Positions 55,506-64,000 of a stretch of DNA of 64,000 bases are shown one piece after another. Location: assembly GCF_028748065.1 (NCBI RefSeq), contig NZ_CP118166.1, positions 387,501 through 451,500 of the forward strand, read 5' to 3'. The stretch is from Hyphococcus flavus (GTDB taxonomy: Bacteria; Pseudomonadota; Alphaproteobacteria; Caulobacterales; Parvularculaceae). The notes under the pieces were generated by a model. It saw nothing but the letters and a program-made list of their open reading frames with translations, was not told where the DNA came from and did no database searches. The translations under genes were made by a program, and so were the position numbers. How positions within the stretch are numbered: position 1 is the stretch's first letter; each line of letters begins with the position of its first letter.

Positions 55506-57047
55506 TTGTTTAAGTTCTCAGATCTGCCTCAACCTATCATTCGTGGGCTGAATGGCCTGTGGCGGCGGCGATGGCTTATCGTCATAGTCGCCTGGGGGTG
55601 TGCGTTGCTTGGCTGGCTGGCTTTGTGGCTGGTCCCTGACAAATACGAGTCGCGCGCGCACGTGTTCGTGCAAACGGAAACCATCCTCGAGCCCGTGCTG
55701 ACAGGTTTTACGGCGCGTCCGGACTATTCACGTCGGGTCGAGGTGATGCGGCTTCAGCTATTGACCCGGCCGAATGTCGAACAGATCATCGATCGCGCCG
55801 GACTAGCGGACACGATCGAGGCCGGCTCCGCCATGGAGCGACGCGTCAAGATGGAAGGCATGGTCGACTGGGTCGCCGGCCAGATCAAAATTGAAAGCCC
55901 TCGGGAGATGTATTTCATCATCTCCTATAAAAACAGTGATCCAAAAATCGCTCAGGCTGTAGTTGATGCAGTTCTCAACATGCTGATCGAGCAGGATCTC
56001 GGCGCAAGCCTGACCGAAAGCGAAGCGGCGCGCCGGCGGCTTAATCTTCAAATCGAAGAGTATGAAGAAAAACTCGCCGCCAATGAACGCGCGGTCGCAA
56101 CCTTCCGCAGCGAGCATGCAGCCGAACTGACCAGCATTCAGGGCACTTCGCGTCAGCGCGAGTTGAAAGAAAACGAACTAACGCGCGTAAGCGACGAACT
56201 TGACCGAACGAAAGGCCGTATCTTGACGTTGCAGAACCTGATTTCTGCAACGCCAAGACGTGCTTCCGGCGGCGAACTTGAACGCCTTCGCGTCGAACTG
56301 GCTTCGTTACGCTCGCAATATGAAGAAAGTCATCCTGACATTCGCGGCGTACTTGCCCGCATAGAAGAACTCGAAAGTGACAACTCAGCACTTGCGTCGA
56401 ACCCCGAATATATTCGCTTACAGTCAGAACTGAGTGTTGCACGCGATTCCATCACAGCACTTGAGGCGCGTGAAATTCGCCTCAAAGACGAACTCAACGC
56501 GCTTGATTTCGCCACTGGCCAGGCGCCAGCAGTTGAAGCCGAGCTTCGTCAGATTGTTCGCGAATATGAACAGACTCAAAAAACCTATGAAGAACTTTTG
56601 TCGCGCCGCGACCGGCTCGAGCTAACGCGCAATCTCGGTGCAGCAGGCCGCGGCGTTGAGTATCAGGTCTTCGAATGGCCGACGGTCGCCCTGGCGCCGA
56701 GTGATCCTCCTCGCCTTCTTTTGATTATTGGCGTTATTTTGCTCGCCGGCGGCGCCGGCGCCGGCGCAGCGCTAGGCCTTGCGATCCTCGATAAGAGTTA
56801 CACGCAAGCAAGCGAACTGCAGCATGCCTTTGGCTTGCCTGTATTGGGCGCGCTGAGCGAGGTTGCCTCAGAAACGGTTATAGCGGAACGCAAACGCGAC
56901 CTTTCCCGATTGGTAATGGCGAGTGTGGCGCTTGTCGCTGTCGCAGGACTTTACACTTATCTGACGGTGTTCAGAATTCCGAACGGTACTCCTGAGGCCG
57001 CCACGCAATCTGCTGATGCAGTGATCAGCATGGAGGCACGGTCATGA
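55506..57047 (+). CDS. Polysaccharide chain-length determinant (Wzz type, XrtA system)
   Basis: 513 residues, TTG start with GAGGGAAA upstream. Two flanking membrane helices (about 25-45 and 405-430, with a third near 465-485) and between them a long coiled coil (about 180-360). The N-terminal Wzz domain is at about 10-110. XrtA-linked chain-length proteins have this size. Its stop overlaps the tyrosine-kinase start (ATGA), the usual pairing of co-polymerase and kinase. Confidence 0.92.
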   Translation: MFKFSDLPQPIIRGLNGLWRRRWLIVIVAWGCALLGWLALWLVPDKYESRAHVFVQTETILEPVLTGFTARPDYSRRVEVMRLQLLTRPNVEQIIDRAGLADTIEAGSAMERRVKMEGMVDWVAGQIKIESPREMYFIISYKNSDPKIAQAVVDAVLNMLIEQDLGASLTESEAARRRLNLQIEEYEEKLAANERAVATFRSEHAAELTSIQGTSRQRELKENELTRVSDELDRTKGRILTLQNLISATPRRASGGELERLRVELASLRSQYEESHPDIRGVLARIEELESDNSALASNPEYIRLQSELSVARDSITALEAREIRLKDELNALDFATGQAPAVEAELRQIVREYEQTQKTYEELLSRRDRLELTRNLGAAGRGVEYQVFEWPTVALAPSDPPRLLLIIGVILLAGGAGAGAALGLAILDKSYTQASELQHAFGLPVLGALSEVASETVIAERKRDLSRLVMASVALVAVAGLYTYLTVFRIPNGTPEAATQSADAVISMEARS

Positions 57048-57970
57048 GTATTGTCGAAAAAGCCGGCGCTAACGTCCTGAAGACAAACTTCAGCAAGAAG
57101 GGCAAAAAGAAAAAAGAGAAGGGAAAATCTGCCGAACGCACTGAGCTCGACATTGCAAAAGAGCCAGAAACAGTCGCGGTGGACTATAAGGCTCTTTCGG
57201 CTAACGGATTCTTTGACCCGGCGGATAAATCGAGCCAATTGGCACTTGAACTCCGCGCGGTAAAACGGCGCCTGCTTCGCCGTATCGGGTACCTGCGCGC
57301 CAGCGGGGAACGCCAAGCCTTTAGAACATCCGGAAAGCAACGCAACATCATTCTGGTGACGTCGACGCGTGCGGGTGAAGGCAAGACATTCACTGCCAGC
57401 AATTTGGCTTTGTCTCTCGCACTGGAAGACAATATCGAAACGCTGCTGATCGACGGCGACCTCGCCCGGCCGAAAGTGCGCGAACGGTTCGGTTTGCCCG
57501 CAGCGCCGGGCCTTGCCGATTGTATGCTCGACAAAAACCTCGATCCTGAAACGCTCGGCTGGCGCTTGAAAAACACCACTATGCGTATCCTTTCTGAAGG
57601 CGCACGCACGGAACGTCCCACGGATTTGTTCAATACTGCCGATTCGCAACGCTTTTGGAACGATCTTGCAACTGCAGACCCTTCCCGTCTGATCATCGTT
57701 GACGCTCCACCCGTCCTGGCCACAACAGAAGCCGTTATCCTTGCTAAATACGCAAACGAGATTTTATTTGTGGTGGAGGCTAATTCCACACCCGAATCCG
57801 CCGTTGCAGCAGCAATTGATGAGTTAATCGACGTTAACCCGAACGTGTCTATAATGCTGAATCGCTGTCAAATTGGCGCAGGCGGGGCCCATTACGGCGC
57901 ATATGAATATTACGGCCGCGAGAGCGGCGATGAAAACCCGGAAGCGGAACAAGCTTCAACAAAGGACTAG
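57044..57970 (+). CDS. XrtA-linked tyrosine autokinase (BY-kinase)
   Basis: 308 residues. A Lys-rich N-terminus, then a BY-kinase ATP-binding domain: Walker A TRAGEGKTF (about 106-114), Walker A' LLIDGDLARPKVRERFGLP (DGD), and LIIVDAPP (Walker B). The C-terminal tail has a Tyr cluster (HYGAYEYYGRE), the likely phosphorylation site that regulates the chain-length protein next to it. Confidence 0.92.
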   Translation: MSIVEKAGANVLKTNFSKKGKKKKEKGKSAERTELDIAKEPETVAVDYKALSANGFFDPADKSSQLALELRAVKRRLLRRIGYLRASGERQAFRTSGKQRNIILVTSTRAGEGKTFTASNLALSLALEDNIETLLIDGDLARPKVRERFGLPAAPGLADCMLDKNLDPETLGWRLKNTTMRILSEGARTERPTDLFNTADSQRFWNDLATADPSRLIIVDAPPVLATTEAVILAKYANEILFVVEANSTPESAVAAAIDELIDVNPNVSIMLNRCQIGAGGAHYGAYEYYGRESGDENPEAEQASTKD

Positions 57971-57974
57971 ACCT

Positions 57975-59666
57975 ATGGGGCACGATATACAGAACCAGTT
58001 CCTAAAAGGCGGTATTCGCAAAGCGTTGCTGGCGAGTGTCGCGACCGGCGTCACGGCAGGCGCAGCCATTGCTCAAGTCACCGCGCCGAACGCGCCTTTG
58101 TCGCTTTCAACAGATTATTTCGGTTATGCCGCAGGCGTCTCGGTTCGAGGCTCCTATTCGGACAACATCAACCTTCAACGCGATGGCTTGAAGAATGATG
58201 AGTATATTTTGTCCACGTTTCTGACAGGCGGTGCGATTTATTCATCGCCTCGCGTAACAGCGGTGGTCCTCGGCGATCTTGATTTTTCATACCTGTTCGA
58301 TCAGAGCGACCTCGCCATAAACCAGAACATCGGCTTTACAAGCACGTTTACAGGCGTCGATAATTTACTCTATTTCGACCTCTCCGGCTCAACATCCCGA
58401 CAATTGATTGGCGACAACGCCCGCTTTTCAGGCAACATAAACGCTGCGCGCGGACAGCGGGCGGATGTTCATTCTTATTCCGCAAGTCCATATCTGTTCC
58501 GCCAGTTTGCTGACGAGTCTTCCGCAGAGTTGCGTTACCGGTTCTCGCAAGTGTTTGTCGATCAGGAGGCCTCACCTATCGGATTTCTGACAGGTAACTC
58601 ACTGAATGATTCCACCACCCATGAAGTGCTGGCGCAGTACGATTCAGGCCGCGCGTTTGACCGCTTAGGCTTTCGTTTAACAGCGTTCGGCAGCGACACA
58701 TCCGAGGATGGCGTCAGCGGCCTTCCCGACTTCGAATATCAGCAAGGCTCTCTTTCAGCTGCAGGCAGGTTCTCGCTTTCCAATCAATTCGCGCTTTCCG
58801 GCGCCGTGGGGTACGATGAAGTCGATACCGCAGGCGCGGCGACGATCTTTTTCAATGATGACGATCTTTCCGGCTTTTTCTGGCGTGCAGGATTTACCGC
58901 ACAACCGGGTCCGCGCTCTCTTATCAGACTGGAATATGGCGAGCGATATGGGGATGAGTTTATTGACGCAGAAGCGCGATATGACATTTCTGATCGTTTT
59001 GTGTTTTCCGCCGGCGCAAGCCGTTCATTTAGAACGCGGGCGCAGTCTGTTTCGTCACAATTCCGCTCCAATCAACGGCAAACGCTCGACTTCGCAGATG
59101 CATTGCGTGAAGGGCAGGAACTTTCCGCCCGCAGCATCATCGAGTCAGCCAACTGGTACGCGAACAGTTTGAACTTCGGCCGAGCGCAGACCACAGGCGT
59201 CGCCGTCAGCGATACGGCGTATGCTTCTCTTGCCGGAGAATTCGGACGCACCAGCCTGTCAGTGAATGGCTTTTATTCAGATGACAATTTCGGCTTCCGC
59301 CAGATTGAAACTATCGGAGGGAGCTTTAACCTGCGACGCCGCATGTCACGCCGCCTGACCGGCTACGGCTCTGTTTCGTTCCGCCATGCCGACACAGCCT
59401 TCGATCCGGCGACCTGTGAAGCCAATCCTCAAATTTTCGGCTTTGACGTCACCGACCCCATGTTCAACGCCATGACAGACTGCGCCAACCTTGCCGCGGA
59501 AAACGGCGTCACAAACACGTTGATCGGACGCATTGGCGCTTCCTATCAGATCTATGAGAATGTCTCGGCGTTTATTGAAGCGTCCCATACGGAACGCTTT
59601 GCGCCTAACCCCCTGCTTGAGTATGGCGAGAATAACGTGCTCGCGGGGGTAACCTTGGATTTCTAA
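57975..59666 (+). CDS. Exosortase-system outer-membrane protein (TIGR03016-like)
   Basis: 563 residues from ATG 57975, with a signal peptide (ending near AAIAQ) and a beta-barrel-like body rich in aromatic strands, ending VLAGVTLDF with a terminal Phe. Position between the tyrosine kinase and the AAA ATPase, and its overall length, match the PEP-CTERM-associated outer-membrane beta-barrel family. Exact role in export is unknown. It is followed after one base by the ATPase. Confidence 0.85.
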   Translation: MGHDIQNQFLKGGIRKALLASVATGVTAGAAIAQVTAPNAPLSLSTDYFGYAAGVSVRGSYSDNINLQRDGLKNDEYILSTFLTGGAIYSSPRVTAVVLGDLDFSYLFDQSDLAINQNIGFTSTFTGVDNLLYFDLSGSTSRQLIGDNARFSGNINAARGQRADVHSYSASPYLFRQFADESSAELRYRFSQVFVDQEASPIGFLTGNSLNDSTTHEVLAQYDSGRAFDRLGFRLTAFGSDTSEDGVSGLPDFEYQQGSLSAAGRFSLSNQFALSGAVGYDEVDTAGAATIFFNDDDLSGFFWRAGFTAQPGPRSLIRLEYGERYGDEFIDAEARYDISDRFVFSAGASRSFRTRAQSVSSQFRSNQRQTLDFADALREGQELSARSIIESANWYANSLNFGRAQTTGVAVSDTAYASLAGEFGRTSLSVNGFYSDDNFGFRQIETIGGSFNLRRRMSRRLTGYGSVSFRHADTAFDPATCEANPQIFGFDVTDPMFNAMTDCANLAAENGVTNTLIGRIGASYQIYENVSAFIEASHTERFAPNPLLEYGENNVLAGVTLDF

Positions 59667-59667
59667 A

Positions 59668-61134
59668 ATGTATGAAGAGTACTTTCGGCTCACCGATGCG
59701 CCTTTCCGGTTGAACCCGGACCCGCGCTTTTTTTACGGCAGCCGAAGCCACAACAAGGCGATGGCGTATCTCCACTACGGCCTAAAGCAGGCCGAGGGGT
59801 TTATTGTCATCACCGGCCCGGTAGGCGCCGGAAAATCGATGATCATCGGTCACCTTCTTGACCAGTTGAATTCGTCAAATGTTGTGGCGGCCAATCTTCT
59901 CACATCCAATATCGAGCCTCAGGACCTTCTAAGCCAGATCCTCTCGGCATTCCGCATCGAACCAGAGGGAGAAGGCCGCACCGGAGAGATTGAGGCGTTT
60001 GAAGATTATTTGTTCGATCAATTGAACCGCGGCCGGCGTGTACTCTTGATCATCGATGAAGCGCAAAATCTTCCTTTCAAGACGCTGGAAGAACTCCGCA
60101 TGCTTTCGAATATTGATTACGAAGGCACGCCGCTATTCCAGGTATTTTTAGTCGGGCAGCCTGAATTCAGGGCTATGATCGAATCTGAACGGCTGGAACA
60201 ACTGCGTCAGCGAGTCATTGCATCTTATCATCTTGAGCCGCTCTCTACAGAAGAAACACGCGATTACATTCAGCACCGCCTTTCCGTAGTCGGCTGGGAA
60301 GACGATCCGTCTTTTTCTGACGAAGCGTTTAACCGGATCCATGAAGAAAGCCTCGGACTGCCGCGACGGATCAACACGCTTGCCAACAGGGTTATGCTCT
60401 ATTGCTCGCTGGAAAAAACCCATGATGTGACGGAAGAGGTCGTCAAGCTTGTGGCCGAAGAACTACAAGAGGAAAAACTCGCCGCCAAAAAGGCCGTAGA
60501 CCCAGTACCGCCAGCTGAAAAAATCGAAGTTTCGGCTGAGCCTCCTGATCCGGAAATCGTCACTGCCGTCAAAAAGCGCAAGGCGGAAAAAAAGCCGCAA
60601 AAGAAAGCCGCGCCTGCTGCTCAGCCCGAAGAAAAGGAAAGCGATGTGGTTGTTTCAATCGACACCGCAAAATCAAAGGACGGCATAGCGGCAGAGGCGC
60701 CGAACAGCCAGGAAGAAAAAGAAGCAGATGAAAGCCCTGTTCGCCAGGTGATGGCGTCATCCATGAGCGTCCTTGATCGATTGAGATCCAAAAAGGCAAG
60801 CGCAGAAGAACGCCAGGAAGCCACACTGAATGACGTGGCATCAGCCATCGCTGCCGCGTCTGAGACAGCAACTGACGGATCAGCCACGCGCGGGAAAGAT
60901 GCCGTTGCACAAGCACCGGACCAGCCTGAAGATGCGCCTTCCTGGCGAAAAACCATTGTTAAATCTGTTGAAGACACGCAGGAAGAGTTGAAAGACGCCC
61001 ATGAAAATGTCTTGCGGCTAAAACGGATGATTGCGCAGTCTAAAGATGCGCGCAAAGAACGCCGGCAGGAAATTTCAGAAAGTCTTTCACGCGCTGAAAG
61101 CCTTTTACATGAGATCCGCAAAGCGCAGGAATAA
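59668..61134 (+). CDS. XrtA-associated AAA ATPase (ExeA-like) with long C-terminal tail
   Basis: 488 residues. Residues 1-270 are the TIGR03015-like ATPase: MYEEYFRLTDAPFRLNPDPRFFY, Walker A GPVGAGKS (50-57), LLIIDEAQN (Walker B) and LPRRINTLANRVML. Residues about 275-488 are a Lys/Glu/Ala-rich disordered and coiled-coil tail, longer than in typical members. Probably energises assembly of the export machine. Confidence 0.92.
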   Translation: MYEEYFRLTDAPFRLNPDPRFFYGSRSHNKAMAYLHYGLKQAEGFIVITGPVGAGKSMIIGHLLDQLNSSNVVAANLLTSNIEPQDLLSQILSAFRIEPEGEGRTGEIEAFEDYLFDQLNRGRRVLLIIDEAQNLPFKTLEELRMLSNIDYEGTPLFQVFLVGQPEFRAMIESERLEQLRQRVIASYHLEPLSTEETRDYIQHRLSVVGWEDDPSFSDEAFNRIHEESLGLPRRINTLANRVMLYCSLEKTHDVTEEVVKLVAEELQEEKLAAKKAVDPVPPAEKIEVSAEPPDPEIVTAVKKRKAEKKPQKKAAPAAQPEEKESDVVVSIDTAKSKDGIAAEAPNSQEEKEADESPVRQVMASSMSVLDRLRSKKASAEERQEATLNDVASAIAAASETATDGSATRGKDAVAQAPDQPEDAPSWRKTIVKSVEDTQEELKDAHENVLRLKRMIAQSKDARKERRQEISESLSRAESLLHEIRKAQE

Positions 61135-61166
61135 GCACTGCTGTAAACAATCGCCGGACGCACGAC

Positions 61167-62045
61167 GTGACAGAAACGCGAGAACTTTCCTTGAATGACA
61201 GCGGGCGGCGGTTCGCTATGTCCGTGGACGTCGAGGACTATTTTCAGGTCTGGGCATTTTCTGACATCATTGCGAGGGAAAGTTGGGACGGCTTTCCGTT
61301 GCGGGTTGGCGAAACAACCCGCGCCTGCCTCGATCTATTTGACACGCACAATACAAAAGCGACGTTTTTCACCCTCGGCTGGGTGGCGGAACGCGACCCG
61401 GCTCTGATCCGGGAAATCGTTGATCGCGGCCACGAGTTAGCCAGCCACGGCTGGGATCATACGAAAGTCGACCAGCAATCGCATGAACAGTTTCGCAGTG
61501 ACATCCAGAAAACGAAATCATTGCTGGAGGATATTAGCGGGACCGAAGTGAAAGGGTATCGCGCAGCCGGTTTTTCAATCAACAAAAAAACGCCCTGGGC
61601 TTATGAGGAGTTAGCTTCAAGCGGTTATCGCTACTCTTCGAGCGCCCACCCGATTGCTCACGATCATTACGGCGATGTGAATGCCGAACGCAGCCCCTAC
61701 ACCCCCCTGCCCAATAATCATTTTATCGAAGCACCAGTAGCGACCGTTGATCTGTGGGGACGACGAATTAGCGCCGCCGGCGGCGGATGGTTTCGCGCCG
61801 CGCCATTGCCTGTCTACAAATCGCTTCTGTCACGCGCTTCTGCCAGCCTGGAAGGTCCGGCAATTTTTTATTTCCATCCGTGGGAAATTGACCCAGAACA
61901 ACCGCGCATGAACCGGGCAAGCATGAAATCGAAAGTGCGGCATTATCTCGGCCTCAACCGGATGAAAAACAAACTGGCGAATATTCTCTCGGCTTATAGA
62001 TGGATAAGAATCGATAGCGCCCTTCAGATTGGAGAAACGGTGTGA
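61167..62045 (+). CDS. XrtA-system polysaccharide deacetylase (DUF3473)
   Basis: 292 residues, GTG start (an in-frame ATG at 61218, giving MSVDVEDYF, is an equally likely start). NodB-type motifs: SVDVEDYFQV (metal Asp), TKATFFTLGWVAER, HELASHGWDH (metal His pair) and a C-terminal DUF3473 region (FYFHPWEID). Deacetylates the exported polysaccharide. Its stop overlaps the FemAB-like start. Confidence 0.93.
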   Translation: MTETRELSLNDSGRRFAMSVDVEDYFQVWAFSDIIARESWDGFPLRVGETTRACLDLFDTHNTKATFFTLGWVAERDPALIREIVDRGHELASHGWDHTKVDQQSHEQFRSDIQKTKSLLEDISGTEVKGYRAAGFSINKKTPWAYEELASSGYRYSSSAHPIAHDHYGDVNAERSPYTPLPNNHFIEAPVATVDLWGRRISAAGGGWFRAAPLPVYKSLLSRASASLEGPAIFYFHPWEIDPEQPRMNRASMKSKVRHYLGLNRMKNKLANILSAYRWIRIDSALQIGETV

Positions 62046-63121
62046 TCAACGCGCAGAATACCTCGCGCGAAATTTCTGCTGAAATTGCTGTGTCGTGCAG
62101 CACCTCAACAGACCGTGCGGAGTGGGACTATTATGTTCGCGCTCATCGTGATGGCTCGTTTTTTCATCTTTCCGGCTGGCTCGAGGTTGCGCACAAAGCT
62201 TACAATTTTGATGGCTTATATCTCACGGCCCGGCGTGGCGACGTTCTTGTCGGCGTGTTCCCGTTAGTTGACGTACGCTCACCACTATTGGGCCGCTCTC
62301 TTATCTCAACCGCTTTCACGATCGGCGGCGGTCCCCTTGCTGATGATGCCATAGCCCTGAATGCACTGCTGCAGGCAGCAGAAGAAATTGGCGTAAAGAA
62401 ACGTGTTCGGTATATTGAGTGCCGGTCTAATTTTGAGGGTAATGATGCTTGGGCTGTCAAGCCGTCAACATCGTCTGTATTTCGGTTGTCTCTGCCGAAA
62501 GATGAAGAGGCAGCCCTAAAAGCCATTCCAAAACGTCGTCGGGCGGATATTCGAAAAGCCATCAAGGCGGCGTCCGAAAATCAATTCATTGTGCGCCATG
62601 ACGGCGACCCTGATGTTTTTTACGAGCTATACGCTGCTTCTCTGCATCGCCTGGGCACGCCGGTATTTTCACGTAAGTTCATCTATGCCGTTATTGAAGC
62701 CTTCGACGCAGAGACAGAGATCTCTGCGATTGAATATAAAGGAAAACCTGTTGGCGCACTGGTGACATTTCATTATGACGGCGTCGCCCTACCCTATTAC
62801 GTTGGCGCGGCTCGCAACGCACGCGCGATACATGCTTTTGATTATCTTTACTGGAATGTCATGCGGCACGCCGTTGAAGATGGGTATACGACCTTCGATT
62901 TTGGACGCAGCCGTGTTGGCAGTGGCGCTTATCAATATAAAAAACTATGGGGCATAGAGCCTGAACCGCTAAGCTATCGGGTCAAACTAATCAAAGCGGC
63001 TGAACTTCCGGATGTAAATGCAAACAATCCCAAGTTCTCCCTGTTTTCAAAGTTGTGGCCGCGTATGCCGCTTGTTCTCGCAAATAACATCGGTCCTTTG
63101 CTGGCGCCGAATTTTCCATGA
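62042..63121 (+). CDS. FemAB-like protein of the XrtA/PEP-CTERM system
   Basis: 359 residues, GNAT-like double fold. WLEVAHKAYNFDGLYL, LPKDEEAALKAIPKRRRADIRKAIKA and YDYLYWNVMRHAVEDGYTTFDFGRSR are the FemAB-PEP-CTERM signatures. FemAB proteins use aminoacyl-tRNA to modify glycans or peptidoglycan; the XrtA versions are of unknown target. GTG start; overlaps its neighbours at both ends. Confidence 0.9.
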   Translation: MINAQNTSREISAEIAVSCSTSTDRAEWDYYVRAHRDGSFFHLSGWLEVAHKAYNFDGLYLTARRGDVLVGVFPLVDVRSPLLGRSLISTAFTIGGGPLADDAIALNALLQAAEEIGVKKRVRYIECRSNFEGNDAWAVKPSTSSVFRLSLPKDEEAALKAIPKRRRADIRKAIKAASENQFIVRHDGDPDVFYELYAASLHRLGTPVFSRKFIYAVIEAFDAETEISAIEYKGKPVGALVTFHYDGVALPYYVGAARNARAIHAFDYLYWNVMRHAVEDGYTTFDFGRSRVGSGAYQYKKLWGIEPEPLSYRVKLIKAAELPDVNANNPKFSLFSKLWPRMPLVLANNIGPLLAPNFP

Positions 63122-64000
63122 CAAAACCGGAGATACTGTTTCTTGCCCACCGTATTCCTTATCCGCCTGATAAAGGCGATAAAATCCGCTCATGGGCGTT
63201 GCTGAAATATTTTGCTTCACGCTTTCGCGTTCATCTTGTTTGTTTTGTCGATGACCCTAGCGACTTCAAGCACGAAGAGTTTCTGTGCAGCATCTGTGAC
63301 ACGGTGGCGCTGGTTCCGCTAAATCCAGCCTGGAAACGTGTCATGAGTGCGGGCGCATTCATCCGCGGCGAACCGCTAAGCTTTCGCTATTTTGATAGTT
63401 CCAAGATGGACATGGCTGTTGCGCGCGCGCGTAGCCGACCTCTGGTCATGGAATTCGCGTTTTCATCGGCGATGGCGCGCTTTATTGAAAAGCCTGTTCA
63501 AGGCCGAAAACGCATTATCGATTTTTGCGACGCCGATTCTGAGAAATGGTTGCAATATTCAGAGACCAGCATTCTGCCCATGTCCTGGCTGTATAAGAGA
63601 GAAAGCCGTTTGTTGAGGAATGAAGAAACCAAAGCCGTGAACTGGGCCGACGTGAGCTTTGCCGTAACTGCAGATGAAGCAACACTTTTTAATCGAAGAA
63701 GTAGTATTAAAAAGTCCGTGGCTGTACTTCCGAATGGTGTCGACACAGACAGGTTCGATCCTTCGGGCGTGAGTCCCGGTAACGAATTGTCTTGCGATCT
63801 TATCTTTACCGGCGCGATGGATTATCACGCCAATGTTGAAGGGGTTATCTACTTTCTTGAAGAAGTCTGGCCGCTTGTGCGTTCAGAGAAACCAGATGCG
63901 AATTTCGCAATCGTTGGAAGCAATCCAGTTAAAAAAATACGAGATCATCACGGCCAGAACGGTATTATCGTTACCGGGCGCGTCGACGACATCCGTCCGT
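63118..64000 (+). CDS. XrtA-system glycosyltransferase (TIGR03087-like), 3' end outside window
   Basis: The frame opens with the ATG at 63118 (overlapping the femAB-like stop) and stays open to the last base, about 294 codons so far. ILFLAHRIPYPPDKGDKIRSWALLKYF near the start, VLPNGVDTDRFDPS and FTGAMDYHANVEGVIYFLEEVWP are the TIGR03087 (stp1) signatures. It probably adds a sugar in the exopolysaccharide. The remainder, and probably the exosortase, lies to the right. Confidence 0.9.
   Translation, partial: MTKPEILFLAHRIPYPPDKGDKIRSWALLKYFASRFRVHLVCFVDDPSDFKHEEFLCSICDTVALVPLNPAWKRVMSAGAFIRGEPLSFRYFDSSKMDMAVARARSRPLVMEFAFSSAMARFIEKPVQGRKRIIDFCDADSEKWLQYSETSILPMSWLYKRESRLLRNEETKAVNWADVSFAVTADEATLFNRRSSIKKSVAVLPNGVDTDRFDPSGVSPGNELSCDLIFTGAMDYHANVEGVIYFLEEVWPLVRSEKPDANFAIVGSNPVKKIRDHHGQNGIIVTGRVDDIRP

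Overview
The window looks like chromosomal DNA of an alphaproteobacterium, most plausibly from the Parvularculales/Hyphomonadales-like aquatic lineages. The pointers are a ChvG/ChvI-type two-component system next to PTS EIIA and HPr, an XrtA (exosortase) type exopolysaccharide locus, a DUF455 protein, bactofilin, several TonB-dependent receptors and moderately high GC. The genus cannot be fixed from sequence reading alone.

Region 1 (about 1-13.2 kb) is a dense copper-handling block. A CsoR-type repressor gene heads a minus-strand group (csoR, DUF4198, PepSY). On the plus strand lie a His/Cys-rich secreted protein, CusF-like chaperone, CopA multicopper oxidase, CopB outer-membrane protein, a DUF2231/His-rich/NTF2-like fusion, an APC permease, a DUF5676 mini-membrane protein, a P1B copper ATPase and a SAM methyltransferase. 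CopC-CopD follows on the minus strand. Two near-identical CsoR boxes (TACCC-N4-GGGGTA) lie inside recognisable promoters at about 2200 and 8706. Together the genes should sense cytosolic Cu(I), pump it out, chaperone and oxidise it in the periplasm and tolerate it at the outer membrane.

Region 2 (13.4-23.3 kb) is an amino-acid/sulfur cluster: a TonB-dependent receptor, a threonine-synthase-like PLP enzyme, an APC permease, a cystathionine beta-lyase-like PLP enzyme and a LysR regulator. ATTCC...GGAAT dyads recur at three places. A TetR gene and a small-membrane-protein/DUF2269-like pair follow. A tRNA-Asp gene at 23.7 kb has its 3' end facing this block and is a possible boundary of an inserted accessory segment.

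Region 3 (23.9-43 kb) mixes regulation and housekeeping: an alpha/beta hydrolase; a BlaI repressor coupled to a large M56-M23-coiled-coil membrane protein; an RND permease and its adaptor; HPr and EIIA of a regulatory PTS without hprK; ChvG/ChvI; a pterin dehydratase; a siderophore receptor behind Fur-like boxes; an ECF sigma/RskA anti-sigma pair; anmK; a creatininase-family enzyme; and tyrS.

Region 4 (43-64 kb) is envelope-centred: a giant AsmA/YhdP-like protein, a BCP peroxiredoxin, DUF455, an M23 peptidase with bactofilin, a FliO-like orphan, a glycosyltransferase-deacetylase fusion, and then the XrtA-type exopolysaccharide operon (sugar transferase, export lipoprotein, chain-length protein, tyrosine kinase, outer-membrane protein, AAA ATPase, deacetylase, FemAB-like protein and a glycosyltransferase that runs off the right edge). 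The exosortase itself is not in the window and probably lies further right.
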